From contig CAMZMU010000059.1 of assembly GCA_947311845.1 (NCBI GenBank), forward strand, positions 35,656,063-35,720,062: a stretch of 64,000 nt of DNA. The letters are read 5' to 3'. Below, piece by piece: positions 1 through 10,920 of the stretch. The translations under genes and the position numbers were made by a program. Every line of letters starts with the position of its first letter. Position 1 is the stretch's first letter. The notes beneath the pieces were generated by a model. It worked only from the letters and a program-made list of their open reading frames with translations. It was not told the DNA's origin and did not search any database. Origin of the DNA: Poa pratensis (Eukaryota; Streptophyta; Magnoliopsida; Poales; Poaceae).

Positions 1-183
1 TGGGCCTGAAGGAGCTGCCACGTCGGAGTACGCTGTGGCACAACCCCACGCAGCTCTCGCCGTTCCACACCCTGATATCTCTGCTGCGTGCACCGAGTCC
101 ACGCGAACCGAGCCCTCTTCTGCTCTCTGCTCACCTAATCGCATCACCGCTACAGTGTGCGCCGCCCACGTCAGGACACCCCG

Positions 184-1438
184 ATGTCCCTCCGGCGACT
201 CCTCGGCCTCTCCGCCGCCGTCTCTGGCCGCCTACCCCGGCGCTCCCTCTACACCGGCGCCCCCTCCCTTCCTCCCTGGGTCTTGTTCGCGCAGGGGTCA
301 GTGGCCGCCGGGTCGGGGCTGCGCTCGTGGGCGCGCATCGTCGAGCCCCCGCGCTTCTCCCACCTCACCGTGCCGGCGCTCCGCGTCAACACCAGCGCCG
401 CCCCAGACCCCGACAGCGACGTCACGCAACTGCTCGTCGCCGGAGTATGCTCCACGAGCGGCGACGGCCTCCTCCTCGTCACCGTCTACGATGCCCGCGC
501 CACGGCTCCCATCCTTGCAAAGCAGGGCGCGCATCATGTGCGCCAGATCACCGGCGTCGACCCCGGGCACTGCCCAGAAACCACGCGCTTCCTCTGCAAC
601 CCTCTCACCGGCCAACTGACCCGCCTCCCTGACATCAGGAAAGGCCCGAGGCGGTGCGGCCCTCACGTGGGCGTTCTCACCCAAGCCGATTGCGGGCGCG
701 GGCCACCCAACAGGTTCGCCGTCGCCGAGCTGCAGGGGAACATGATGTTCAGGTTTCTCTCGGACATGGACGACTGGGAGATCGCGGTCACCGCGCCGTG
801 CAAGCTCCCGCTTGCGCGGCGGCTTTTCTTCGAGAGGGGGCAGCACGACCAAGAGGCGTTTGCCTTCGGGGGCCGGCTGTGGTGGGTGGACCTGACCTGG
901 GGTGCTATCTCGGCGGACCCATTCAGCGACCAGCCAGAACCCCGGTTCGTCGAGCTGCCGAGGGGCAGCGTGCTGCCTGCACGCAGCGCAGTGCCGACCG
1001 GGAGCGTGCCGCGCCCGTGTACCATCGAGGATGCGAAGGCCGCGCGGAGATTTGAGCTGGGAAGATACCGGCGCATGGGGGTCAGCGAGGGAAGGCTGCG
1101 CTATGCCGAGGTGTGGGATCGGGAGCCGTTCGTGCTCACCGTCTTCGTGCTCGATGACGAGGGCAGCGGCTGGACGCTGGCGCACCGCGTGGTGCTCAGC
1201 CGGCTCTGGGCGGATGGAGACCACCCGTGTCTGCCCTTGCCGGAGAAGACGACTCCACAAATTGGCGTACTGGACCCACTGAACGGCGATGTCATCTACC
1301 TAATGGTGGGCACGCACGTCGTCGGCGTGGACATGAAGAGGGAGGAGGTGATTGGGAGTTCTCCGAAGGGCGGCGACAGTTTCTGTATACCATGCGTGCT
1401 TCCACCGTGGCTTGAATCGAGCCGGATCCCTGCTGCAG
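184..1438 (+). CDS. DUF1618 protein gene A, exon 1 (main exon)
   Basis: Encodes 418 codons plus one base of a DUF1618-family protein; the biochemical role of this grass-expanded family is unknown. The ATG at 184 is chosen because MSLRRLLGLSAAVSG aligns with the starts of the paralogues; a GTG-initiated extension upstream is not credible. The first 35 residues are rich in Arg, Ser and Leu and lack acidic residues, like a mitochondrial presequence (inference). Family landmarks: SGDGLLL (about residue 93), TRF-CNPLTG (about 140), GVLTQAD, and GGRLWWVDLTWG followed by ADPFSD near residue 230. The frame stays open for only three more codons after the GT at 1439, and the phase-1 donor is conserved in the paralogues, so 1439 starts an intron. 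The promoter probably lies left of the window. This is the most intact copy. Confidence 0.85.
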
Positions 1439-2548
1439 GTAATCAATAGGTTGTTTCAATTGTCCATCAGGTTTTTCAATTCCTCGGCGTTCTTATTTTC
1501 AAAGAATCTGTTTGCAAGTGTCCCAAAAGAATAGTATTTGTTAATCATATTGTGGGGGCTCGTCGAGTAAATCCGCTCTATTGATACCGATCAAAAGATT
1601 AGACCGGAAGAATTCTGTCTGTACAACTGCAGTATATAGTTTGGTAACGATTTGGATGGGGAATAAAAGTTCTAGAGAGCTTCAAAATATGCTGTGGTTG
1701 TTAATCAGTTAGATGTAGGTGAAAATGTGATGCATTTGTCTCGTAAGACACATTCTACTATAAGTTATGGTCAAGGAATATGATGTACTTCCTCCATTCC
1801 AAAAGATAGTGCCAAAAGCTAATAGTACTGTTGGATAATGCATATTTTTTCTCTCTACATAACTAGAAAATAGCAATGGCTCAGAATTATTACAATCCAT
1901 GTTTTACAACAATTGGGGGCAGGGATTTTATGTTTAGAAGAGCGGTGGTGTGACTGATAAAACTGAGAGCCAGAGGTGTATGCTAACCGGCGGTGCAATA
2001 CTCTCTTTGCTCCGAAGATATCCTACTAGCGTAAGTGTCAGTCTAGGAGAAAGATGCACTACCAATTTTATCTAGATTGTAATCATGATACTAATTCTCA
2101 TTCCCTTCTTGGGTTTAAAATGGTGATATCACCTGGAACTCGGGTTCTCAATTCCAAATCGCCATGTCACCTTCCTTAAACTTCTTGCCCCTCCCCAAAT
2201 AGGTAACTGAAATCATTACATTGAAAATTCTACCACATGTGCCTAGAGTCTCATGTAGTCCGCGTTTGTATTGAGTTTTTTTGCCGGTCATCTACGCCGG
2301 AATTTGTTTAGAAGTGTCCGGAGGGTTGGATATGTTTACCATAGTGTGGGGACTGGCCACACTCTGTTAAGGCACCTATTTATACTGTCAAATGTTTATC
2401 ACTATTTAGAAGGCAGAGCAAGGCAATAATGACTGGGTATGAATTCCTCATACAATGCACAGAGATGTACTGTATGTATAATATGTATGGCGTTACTATT
2501 TTTTTTTTCAAGTTTGTGTACCTTGACCAGAGGAACTTTCCTTTTCAG

Positions 2549-2622
2549 GCAAGAAGGAAGACGAGGAAAACAAGACATTGGCAGATGTTCTGGTTCGTTC
2601 AAACGGAAAGCACACGAAATGA
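2549..2622 (+). CDS. DUF1618 gene A, exon 2 (tail and stop)
   Basis: A pyrimidine-rich tract and AG precede 2549. Joined to the phase-1 end of exon 1, the frame encodes a Lys/Glu-rich stretch, then NKTLADVLVRS, and stops with TGA at 2620-2622, giving 442 residues in total. The segment recurs at the same place in genes B, C, D and E with conserved flanks, which supports it as a real exon although it is far too short for ORF calling. By alignment the exon runs to about 2625, where a GTACC donor opens a second intron. Confidence 0.7.
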
Positions 2623-3560
2623 AGCGTACCAAGTTACCACTTGATGTTTTCCTGGCCTCCTGGGTACTACATTCTATATCTCTCTGTTAGTTGTATGTCA
2701 TCCATTCACATGTTTAGGATGTTGTATTCGTGTTACAAATATACCCAACTCAAACCATTCATTTTATGATTTCAGAGAGCAATGATGTGCAATTGTTTGC
2801 CAATTACTACTAGTATATATTGCCTAATATGTTGTCATCATTAATACCAGCCTGTTGTTGGTTAAGTTCCCTAGTAATGCTTAGCATGCGTACTAGTTAC
2901 AGAATTACATTTCAGTCATTCAGTGTGTCTATCCCAAGCTTGTAATACACATGCTCAGATATATAATCTCCGCAGATCGTCCTGTACAATGCTAAGCTTG
3001 CAAATTGAACTTGTTCTTTCAGTCTTATGACAGCGGCATGTAATTCTGCTTGAAACTATCGATGTGTCTTTTATCATGGACCCTTTATCCAGGAGTATCA
3101 GTGTTTGCTGGACTACATTCCATAATCCAGAAAAAGAGTTTCTGAACTAGCAGACAGGATTAGCGCATTAAGTGCAGGAGTACAAACGGGCAATAAATCA
3201 TTGATAAGAACCTGAAGGATGCCTCACCTTGTCACCATAATGTCCAATTAAGCACTGTATTTTCTTTTTTCCTGAAACATTATCACAATTGATCAAGCAT
3301 GAAAACGAAAACTGATCAAGCTTGAACTGAAACTTGCTATTTCATAATAAGTTATCATTCATTGTGTATTTTTGCTGCAATAAAGAAATGGTTGTTATGA
3401 AAATGGTAACTATTCGTTTCAATTTAAAGGGGGAAATGTATATGGACTATATTACCATTTCTGTTTACTTTGTGTTTTCCTCCTTTTTATTTCTCTGCCA
3501 CTCGTTCCACTTATATGTTTATATTAAAACATCTCCAATGTTTATTATTGTTATTTTCAG

Positions 3561-3760
3561 GTTTCTTGAAAGTGACAATCAAATCAATTAGTAGCTGATG
3601 GTGGCAGTTTGCTGGACACCCATTTTGCGGAAAAGCTGGAGAAGTTTGGTGGTTTTGGAGTTTCTCATGAACTAGTCGTTTTAGGGAAAACATGCATGGG
3701 AGTTGGTTCAAACTTTTAAGTTCACACCAGAAAATTTCTGTAGAACTGCTCAATTAAATA
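3561..3760 (+). other. DUF1618 gene A, exon 3 (3' UTR)
   Basis: TTATTTTCAG acceptor at 3551-3560, followed by a block shared with genes C, D and E (GTTTCTT..., then AAGCTGATGGTGG or a close variant). It lies after the stop codon in exon 2, so it is untranslated. The exon 2/3 junction sits only a few nt after the stop, so it should not trigger nonsense-mediated decay. The 3' end is a guess. Homology to the 3' flanks of the paralogues continues until the Copia insertion at 4063. Confidence 0.5.
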
Positions 3761-4062
3761 AATTTGTCTCGTTGCAAGACAATATGCTCATCTTTTTGTG
3801 GTAAAAGGTGGATGCCACACATGTTTACCTCCCTTGTGAGAAATTCTGAATAGGTTCCTCCTCTGTTTACCTCTGTCCCTACGGTATGTGCGAGCAATGC
3901 GAGGAAGTTGTTTGGACGTTCAGTTTGATATGCTAGTTATTTGTACTTACTGTTTAAGTTTAATTGATCTATTGCTACCCTTAAGTATAAGTATATGGAA
4001 AAACAAATCTGGTATTAGTGACGAGAAGATCACTATGCAGTGTGAACGCTTTCAGTCTTTTG

Positions 4063-4207
4063 AGTTAAGATCGAGAGATCGATTTTGTGTGCCGTGGTTA
4101 GCCCCACGGCTGGCCCTTGCTTTATATAGATCAATCACAGCGGGTACAACTCGATTACAACACGGATACGTATAGAACGTATAGTATACGATCTAGGTTT
4201 CCTAATA
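4063..4207 (-). repeat. Copia 3' LTR (left copy)
   Basis: 145-bp direct repeat of 8852-8988. It contains an 8-bp duplication (AGATCG-like) near its left end that the other LTR lacks. In minus orientation it begins TATTAGGAAACC and follows a polypurine tract (GAGGGGGTG, 4208-4216). Confidence 0.85.
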
Positions 4208-4214
4208 CACCCCC

Positions 4215-6572
4215 TCAATCTAAACCGTCGTGTACAAGGTTAAGATTGGTACTAAATCGACTAAGCAACTCATGAGTGACTGGCTTAGTGAAGATATCAG
4301 CAAGTTGATCTCCAGAAGCAATGAACCGTACGGCAAGAGCACCCGAAGCAACCTTCTCGCGTACGAAGTGGAAATCAATCTCGATGTGCTTGGTGCGAGC
4401 ATGAAACATCGGATTTGCTGATAAATAGGTGGCACCCAAATTATCACACCATAAGACCGGTGACTTGGGTTGAAGAACACCAAGTTCTTTGAGCACAGAC
4501 TGGATCCATGTTCCTTCAGCTGTGTCATTAGCAAGAGCCTTGTACTACGCTTCTGTACTAGAGCGGGACACCGTGGGTTGTTTACGAGAGCTCCAAGATA
4601 CAAGATGTCCAAGAAAAATAGCAAACCCTCCAGTAGAACGACGATCATTAGGACAACCCGCCCAATCCGCATCAGTGTAAATATTCAGAAGTGTAGACTC
4701 GTACTTCTGAATCAGTAAACCAGTAGATGCAGTACCTTTGATGTACCGAAGAATCCGCTTAACGGCTTCAGAATGAACCGTAGTAGGCTGGGCAAGAAAC
4801 TGGCAAACCTTGTTCACCGCAAATGATATGTCAAGACGTGTTAACGTCAAGTATTGTAGTCCCCCAACCAAACTCCGATAACGAAAAGCATCATCAGCTG
4901 ACAAACTGGTACCACCAGCACGAGAGAGTGTAGCAGAAGTGGACATCGGAGTGGGAACAGCACGGCAATCTTCCATGTTGGCACGGTAAAGAAGATCCAA
5001 AGCATACTTGTGTTGTGACAAACGCAGGCCCGCAGAAGTATATGAAGTCTCAATGCCCAAAAAATAATCAAGACGCCCCATGTCCTTGATAGGAAAAGCG
5101 TTCGCCAAGACTTCCACAAGACGATCAAGAGCAGCATTGGAGGAGCCCACGATGACAATATCGTCGACATAAACCAGCATGTAAATAGTGACCTCACCAT
5201 GCGAGAATATGAATAGGGATGTGTCAGCCTTGCTGGAGATAAAACCAAGCTCATGTAACTTGTCACTCAGCCGGGCATGCCATGCACGAGGAGACTGCTT
5301 CAGACCATAGAGAGCACGCTGAAGTTTGCAGACATGTTGCGGATACTGAGAGTCCTCGAAACCAGGAGGTTGCTGCATATACACATCTTCCTCAAGAAAA
5401 CCATGAAGAAATGCATTACTGACATCAATTTGACGGAGACTCCACCCACGAGAGACGGCAAGAGATAAAACCAGACGAATGGTAACAGGCTTAACAACAG
5501 GACTGAAGGTGTCATGATAGTCAATACCATGTTGTTGAGTGAAGCCACGAGCAACTAACCGAGCTTTATGCTTGTCAACTGATCCATCCGGACGATACTT
5601 GGTTTTGAAAATCCATTTGCTGCCAACAATATTAGTGCCAGGAGGACGCGGAACAAGACGCCATGTCTGATTACGCTGCAAAGCATCAAACTCATCTTCC
5701 ATAGCAGTACGCCAGGCCGGTTCAGAGAGGGCGGTGCGATGAGAAGTAGGAACCGCAAGAAAAGCTCGACGACGGCGATAGAGATCATACCGAACAGTCC
5801 CATCAGTGAGCTTCTTCGGACGATGGATGTTGTTCTGACGGCGAGTAACAACTCGTGTAGTAGAGGGCAGGAGCACTGGCGGTGCTTGATCAATCGGAGC
5901 AGCATCCGCATGAGAAGCGGTGTGGTCGACAGGCGACGGAGCGCGAAAGAGCGTCGCTTGATCCGGCGAAGCCAGCCCATGGCTTGATGGGCTCGAAGAT
6001 GGCCCATGAGGAGAGCCGGGTGCTGCGCTTGGCAATGAGGTCGAAGACGGCCCATCAGAGGAGCTGGGCACAGATGGCGCTGAGCTGGGCGAAGACCGCT
6101 CCATCGGCTCGCTCGACGAGGCATGCAAAGGAGCTGCATGCACGTCAGGTGCAGATGTCGTGGGTACGTCGATCACATCAGGTGCTGAAGCCGGAACCTG
6201 CACAGGGAAATCACAAGAAATACCAGGTGCATCAAACGATAACAAGGACATGTCATAATTACGCATATTGGGACCCTGAATAGCTGGCTCTTTTGCAGGA
6301 AACGACACCAGGTGTAAAGACGAGACATCAAGAACAACTCCAGGTGTAGCAAAAGGAAACACGGTTTCATCGAACACGACATCGCGTGAGATATATATCC
6401 GACCAGTGCTACGATCGAGATATTTGTAGCCTTTGTGCATAGGACTATAGCCAAGAAACACACACACTTTGGAGCGAAACTCTAGTTTACGCGAATTGTA
6501 CTTGCGAAGACTAGGCCAACATGCGCATCTGAAAGTGCGGAGGAAAGAATAATCAGGGGCTTGATTTAACAA
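4215..6572 (-). pseudogene. Copia reverse transcriptase and RNase H
   Basis: A 675-codon open stretch (4545-6572) covers the integrase tail ([13 protein letters not shown]), the reverse transcriptase from [12 protein letters not shown] through [23 protein letters not shown] and the catalytic YVDDIVIVG, and the start of RNase H ([23 protein letters not shown]). A TAG at the expected ...EAEYKAL position stops it. The RNase H end ([35 protein letters not shown]) continues to 4215. Confidence 0.9.
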
Positions 6573-6577
6573 CCGAG

Positions 6578-7425
6578 TTAGAGGCGAGACATTGTGCAGA
6601 ACGGAGAGGGCATCCGATTAATGAGATAACATGCGGTGAGGAAAGCTTCATCCCAATATCGTAAAGGGAGAGAGGAGTGGGCAAGGAGAGCTAGCCCAGT
6701 CTCGACATGGTGTCGGTGTTTACGCTCTACAATGCCATTTTGTTGGGAGGTGTGGGGCATGACACTCGATGGAGTATACTGGTGCGTCGAAAGAAAGCGT
6801 TTAGGCGATGATACTCACCACCCCAATCGGACTGCACAACACGAATCTTAGTGTTAAGAAAACGCTCTACATGAGTTTGAAAGATATAAAAAATGTTTTC
6901 AACATCAGATTTATGTTTAAGTAAATATATCCAGCAATGATGGCTATAGTCATCAACGAAACTAACATAATACTTATAACCTCTAGAGGAGGACATCGCA
7001 GGACCCCAAACATCTGTATGAATAAGCTCAAGAGGAGTAGTGGAAACACGATGATAATGAATATATGGTAATTGATGACTTTTAGCACGTTGACATGCAT
7101 CACAAACAGATGCGTCAAAAACAGATGAACACGAAAGGGAATTGTTCTTGACAATATTTTGGACTACATTATTTGAAGGATGACCAAGCCGTTGATGCCA
7201 TTGACTAGGAGAGAGAGTAACACTAGCAGCAGCATGTCGAGTAGAAGACGACGCCCGATGAAACGGAATAGGATACAGACCCCCCCTGCCTTCTACCTTG
7301 AAGAACGATTTTCTTCGTTGCCTTGTCCTTAACACAGAAAAAATCACGATGAAACTCGATAAAGACGTTGTTATCACTAACAATCTTATGGACAGAAAGC
7401 AAGTTTTTGCTAATATTAGGGACAT
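6578..7425 (-). pseudogene. Copia GAG-pre-integrase and integrase core
   Basis: WHQRLGHPS (pre-integrase zinc finger region) with CDACQRAKSHQLPY, then the core with HTDVWGPA, YYVSFVDDYSHHCWIY and SDWGGEY. The expected second part, TSQQNGIVERKHRH, is in a different frame (6578-6760), so there is a frameshift near 6740-6760. Confidence 0.8.
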
Positions 7426-7738
7426 GAAGGATATCTTTAAGAGCTAAAGAGTGCATAGGACCAGCTAAACGAGAGTGACCAATGTGCGAAATAGACAGAC
7501 CTGCACCGTTGGCGACTTGGACTTGATCCCTGCCGTGATATGGCTCATGAACTTGGAGCCGCCCCATGTCGTGGGTGAGATGATCAGTGGCGCCGGTGTC
7601 CATCAGCCAATGAGGCTGATACTCGGGATGATTCTGGCTGGTGAAGGCGGCGTTGCCGGAGCGAGTGTCATTGCCTTGACCATGATTGTACTTGCGGTAG
7701 TCCGGAGCAATGTGCCCCAGATGCCACAAAACTGGCAA
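7223..7738 (-). pseudogene. Copia zinc knuckle remnant and aspartic protease
   Basis: Carries a damaged CCHC knuckle (WGHIAPDY-like, with the Cys positions partly lost), then WLMDTGATDHLT, the Copia protease active-site motif, and KNLLSVHKI. The frame is lost before the GAG-pre-integrase region, which continues in another frame from 7425 downwards. Confidence 0.75.
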
Positions 7739-8252
7739 CGTGGTCGAGAGCGTCGTCCTCCTCGACCACCGCCACCACGGCTACCGTTTGGACCGCCACC
7801 GTTGCGGCCTCCTCCTTGGCCATAGTAGCCGCCCCCTTGGCCACCGCCCTGGCCGTGCGGGCCACCGCCACCACTGTGCGGGCCACCACCCTGGCCGTAG
7901 TAGCCACCTCCTGGGCCACCGCCGTGGCCGTAGTAGCCTTGTCCACCCGGATAGCCACCGCCCTGGCCACCTGGTAGCCGCCTCCTGAACGACCACCTGG
8001 ATAGCCGCCATTGCCTCCTGGGTAGCCGCCTGCGTGCTGACCGCCGGGGCGATCTCCGGCGATGGTGCGTCCATAGTCACCGCGGCGGGCGGCATTGGCC
8101 GAAGAGGAGTAGTCGATCTCATGCCCCGACGTATCCTGCATGGCTTCATGCGAGACGAGCATGGCGTAGAAGTCTGAAAGGTGGATGGTGGCGTTGGGGT
8201 TGGTGTTGGAGAAGACATTGAGCGATGCCTGAATAGGAGCAAAGGCACTGCC

Positions 8253-8801
8253 CTAGCCGGCTAGGATGTAGTCAATCAGCTCTTCATCGGGCAACGGAGC
8301 TCCGACGGTCGCCATTGCATCGGCGAATCCCTTCATCAGGTGAAAGTAATCAGCCACCCCCATGTCATGCCGCTGCGTCGTCGCCAGCTTGCGACGGTAG
8401 GCACGTGTACTCGCCCGTCCTTGGGCGGAGAACATGGAGGTGAGAAAACTCCAGACGGCGGCGGAGGTTGTGCGCCCGACCATCTGGGCAAGAATTTCTT
8501 CGGTCATGGAGCCGAGAAGCACGCTCAGGACGCGCTGGTCCACGTACACCCATGCGGTGTAGTCAGGGTTCGCGACGGTTCTTGCTTCCGCGCCGGTGCC
8601 GGCGGTGATTGTCTTCGGCGGCGCAGGTGAACTTCCATCGATGAACCCGAGCCGTCCTGATCCCGTGAGGTTGGGTATGACCTGGGTTTTCCAGAGGAGA
8701 AAATTGCTCCGGTCTAAGCGGACGGTAATGGTGGTGGACTCGCCGGCCGGGAGAGCGCCGGCGGCGGAAGAGGATTGAGCGGCAGAGGTTGTCAGCGCCA
8801 T
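8253..8801 (-). pseudogene. Copia gag, N-terminal part
   Basis: 182 codons starting at an ATG about 50 nt after the 5' LTR. It has the plant Copia gag pattern: LDRSNFLLWKTQ near residue 30, then VLSVLLGSMTEEI and a ...VADYFHLMKGFAD helix region. It ends at a TAG where related polyproteins continue, and homologous sequence resumes just downstream, so this is a nonsense mutation and not a natural terminus. A Gly-rich low-complexity stretch (about 7740-8060) follows in a changed frame. Confidence 0.75.
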
Positions 8802-8839
8802 GGCGGCGGCGGCGTGGTGGGAACCCTAGAGCAAACGAG

Positions 8840-8851
8840 GCTCTGATACCA
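8840..8851 (-). other. Copia primer-binding site
   Basis: The minus strand reads TGGTATCAGAGC directly next to the 5' LTR. This is the standard plant Copia site complementary to the 3' part of initiator methionine tRNA. Confidence 0.85.
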
Positions 8852-8988
8852 AGTTAAGATCGATTCTGTGTGCCGTGGTTAGCCCCGCGGCTGGCCCTTG
8901 CTTTATATAGATCAATCACAGCGGGTACAACACGATTACAACACGGATACGTATAGAACGTATAGTATACGATCTAGGTTTCCTAATA
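8852..8988 (-). repeat. Copia 5' LTR (right copy)
   Basis: 137-bp direct repeat of 4063-4207, followed by the TTTTG target duplication at 8989-8993. In minus orientation it precedes the primer-binding site. Confidence 0.85.
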
Positions 8989-9549
8989 TTTTGAAATAGT
9001 TACAGTGGTTAATTTCTCTCGATAATATCAACTGGATACCTCTTCCAGTAACTAATCCTTTATATAACCACTTAACATGCTAGCACACGCACTAGTAGCT
9101 ATATAACCCCGAAGCTGTGAGAATGGTTGGCAACCTACCGACTTTGTATTGCAGCTAGTAGAAAGTATATGCTGCCAATTGCTATGTGAATTGCGAGACG
9201 TGCGTCTTGGAGATCTGATCAACAAGACAACAACGGCCTTGGGTGGCATGCGAATGAACTGTGCCGAAAAGGCAAACAACATGAACTGCGACGCGCGCCA
9301 TATTGAATAATCAGCAGTTTTTACATCAATTTAATTCAAGTATAGAAAATGAAGCAAGAACAAACTTTTTTGGTAATGGGTAACTGGAGGACCAATCCGG
9401 AGATCACACTGCCATCCACAGAAATACATAGTGTATTACACCCAACATCTATATAATTAGAATGCAAGGAACCACAAACAAAAATCCGAAAAGAAACATA
9501 GAAAGCATTATACAAAGGTCAGCTTGTATGCTTAAGTAACTGGAGGACC

Positions 9550-10920
9550 AATCCGGAGATCACGCTACCATCCATATGGGATAAAAATATCACTCATTGT
9601 AGCCTCCAACCATGCAGACACCTCCATAATCAGGTCGGGAAACTCCACGCGTTGTAGAGACAACCATGGATGAAACATGTGTGTACGCCGGTAGACGACC
9701 TGCGCAAGAGAGAAATTTTTATCAATACAAATCTTGTCATTTCTACATAGCCAAAACGATCGTATTACGACAATCATTCCCACCCTAAGAAGTACTTGAT
9801 ACTCTGATCAATACCTATACAAATCATTAGCTCTACTCGGTGTGACGGATATAAATTAGAAGCAATTTGGATGGCTGACCATGCAGACGGGTGAACTTGC
9901 AACAGAAAAATAAGTGTGTAATTGTTTCATCGTTGAAACAAGAAACACACTTTGTACTTCTATACCAGTTACTTTATGGTTATCCCTCGTGAGGATCACC
10001 CCTTTGTGAAGATACCACGCGATATTTTTAAAAAAAATTAGAGGTATCTTCATTTTCCGTATTTCTTATTATCATCGACTTGCACATCAGGATGAACCAA
10101 TGCCCTATACATGAAATCCACTGAGAATTTGACAATCTCATATAAATTTTAGAGAAATTCATCAGTCTTTTGCGACACTTGGACCATTGCCAATCGCCTT
10201 ATAAGGGCATTCCATGCCGCAAGCCTAGAACTGATTAAATCCAGCCTGGACGTCACATTCAGTGGAGGTCTCCAGCACTGAAGTTGTTGTATCGCTCTTA
10301 AGACGGGCGATATTATATAGAGCTGGATGTTGTTATTGGACACAATGGTATTTTCCAACAATTTGTCCTCGCAGAACCTAATTTCTGAGTCATCCTTAAT
10401 GTTAAACGATCCAAAATGAAAGAAGTGTTTGTTCGTCGTCATCAGACCAACCCAAAAATGTGAGTCATCCGGTTTACAAAGTATATGTGACACGTTTGAG
10501 CCTATGTATTTTCTTCGTAGAAGAGTTTGTTAAATCCCATTTTCCGTGAAAAGCTTACAAAGCCATTTCCCAAGGAGAGTTGTGTTCTAAACTTTAAGGT
10601 CATAATTCCCACCCTCCTTGGTCTTTGGTTCCGCAAACCACATCCAATCCAGCCATTCCATATTTCTTTTTCTTACTATCCCTTTACCAAAGAAATCTTG
10701 ATTGGAAATCATCCAACTTTTGCAAGACTCTTTTTAGAAACTGGAAAAATCATATCATAGTACAGTACCATATTACTTAACACTGAATTAATGAGAACTA
10801 ATCTCCCACATAGAGAGAAATTTTGCTTTCGAACTACTTAGCCTATTATGCAGGCGTTCCTTGAATATTTCCATTCATCATTTTTAAGTCTCCGATAATG
10901 AATTAGGGTACGCACCGGAC
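9550..10920 (-). mobile_element. LINE remnant, C-terminal ORF2 region
   Basis: Conceptual minus-strand fragments follow the order of a plant LINE ORF2 tail: a degenerate IHYRRLKN...GRLVLINSVLS block (about 10800-10920), a block like WLCKLF before 10527, SHFWVGLM...IKDDSEIRF (10149-10493), a zf-RVT-like WYLHKGVILTRDN (9856-10053), and the C-terminal RSFWLCRNDK...LEATMSDIF (9565-9783). Many stops and frameshifts make it long dead. About 25 bp near its 3' end (CTGGAGGACCAATCC...) occur twice, at about 9384 and 9539, so a second truncated 3' tail may lie at 9360-9540. Confidence 0.7.

Larger units (their letters stand above)
4063..8988 (-). mobile_element. Copia LTR retrotransposon, degenerate, very short LTRs
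   Basis: Minus-strand element bounded by a 5-bp target duplication TTTTG (4058-4062 and 8989-8993). The domain order on the minus strand is gag, zinc knuckle and protease (DTGATDH), integrase, reverse transcriptase (YVDD), RNase H, which is the Copia order. A primer-binding site matching TGGTATCAGAGC lies just inside the right LTR, and a G-rich polypurine tract just inside the left one. The LTRs are 145 and 137 bp, short for Copia, and differ by about three substitutions plus an 8-bp indel, so the insertion looks young (roughly 2% divergence by eye). Even so, the reading frame is broken in several places. It sits in the 3' flank of gene A. Confidence 0.93.

Noticed and set aside
298..1260. 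Long minus-strand ORF of 320 codons opposite gene A
   Set aside because: GC-rich antisense shadow of the DUF1618 exon; the same kind of shadow occurs opposite genes B to E and it has no family features.
1780..1830. Stowaway-like CTTCCTCCATTCC end in intron 1 of gene A
   Set aside because: No matching inverted end or TA duplication pair was found nearby, so a full MITE could not be supported.
7710..8162. Ala/Val-rich and Gly-rich ORFs in the Copia gag region
   Set aside because: Different frames of one low-complexity GGC/GCC-rich linker; not separate genes.
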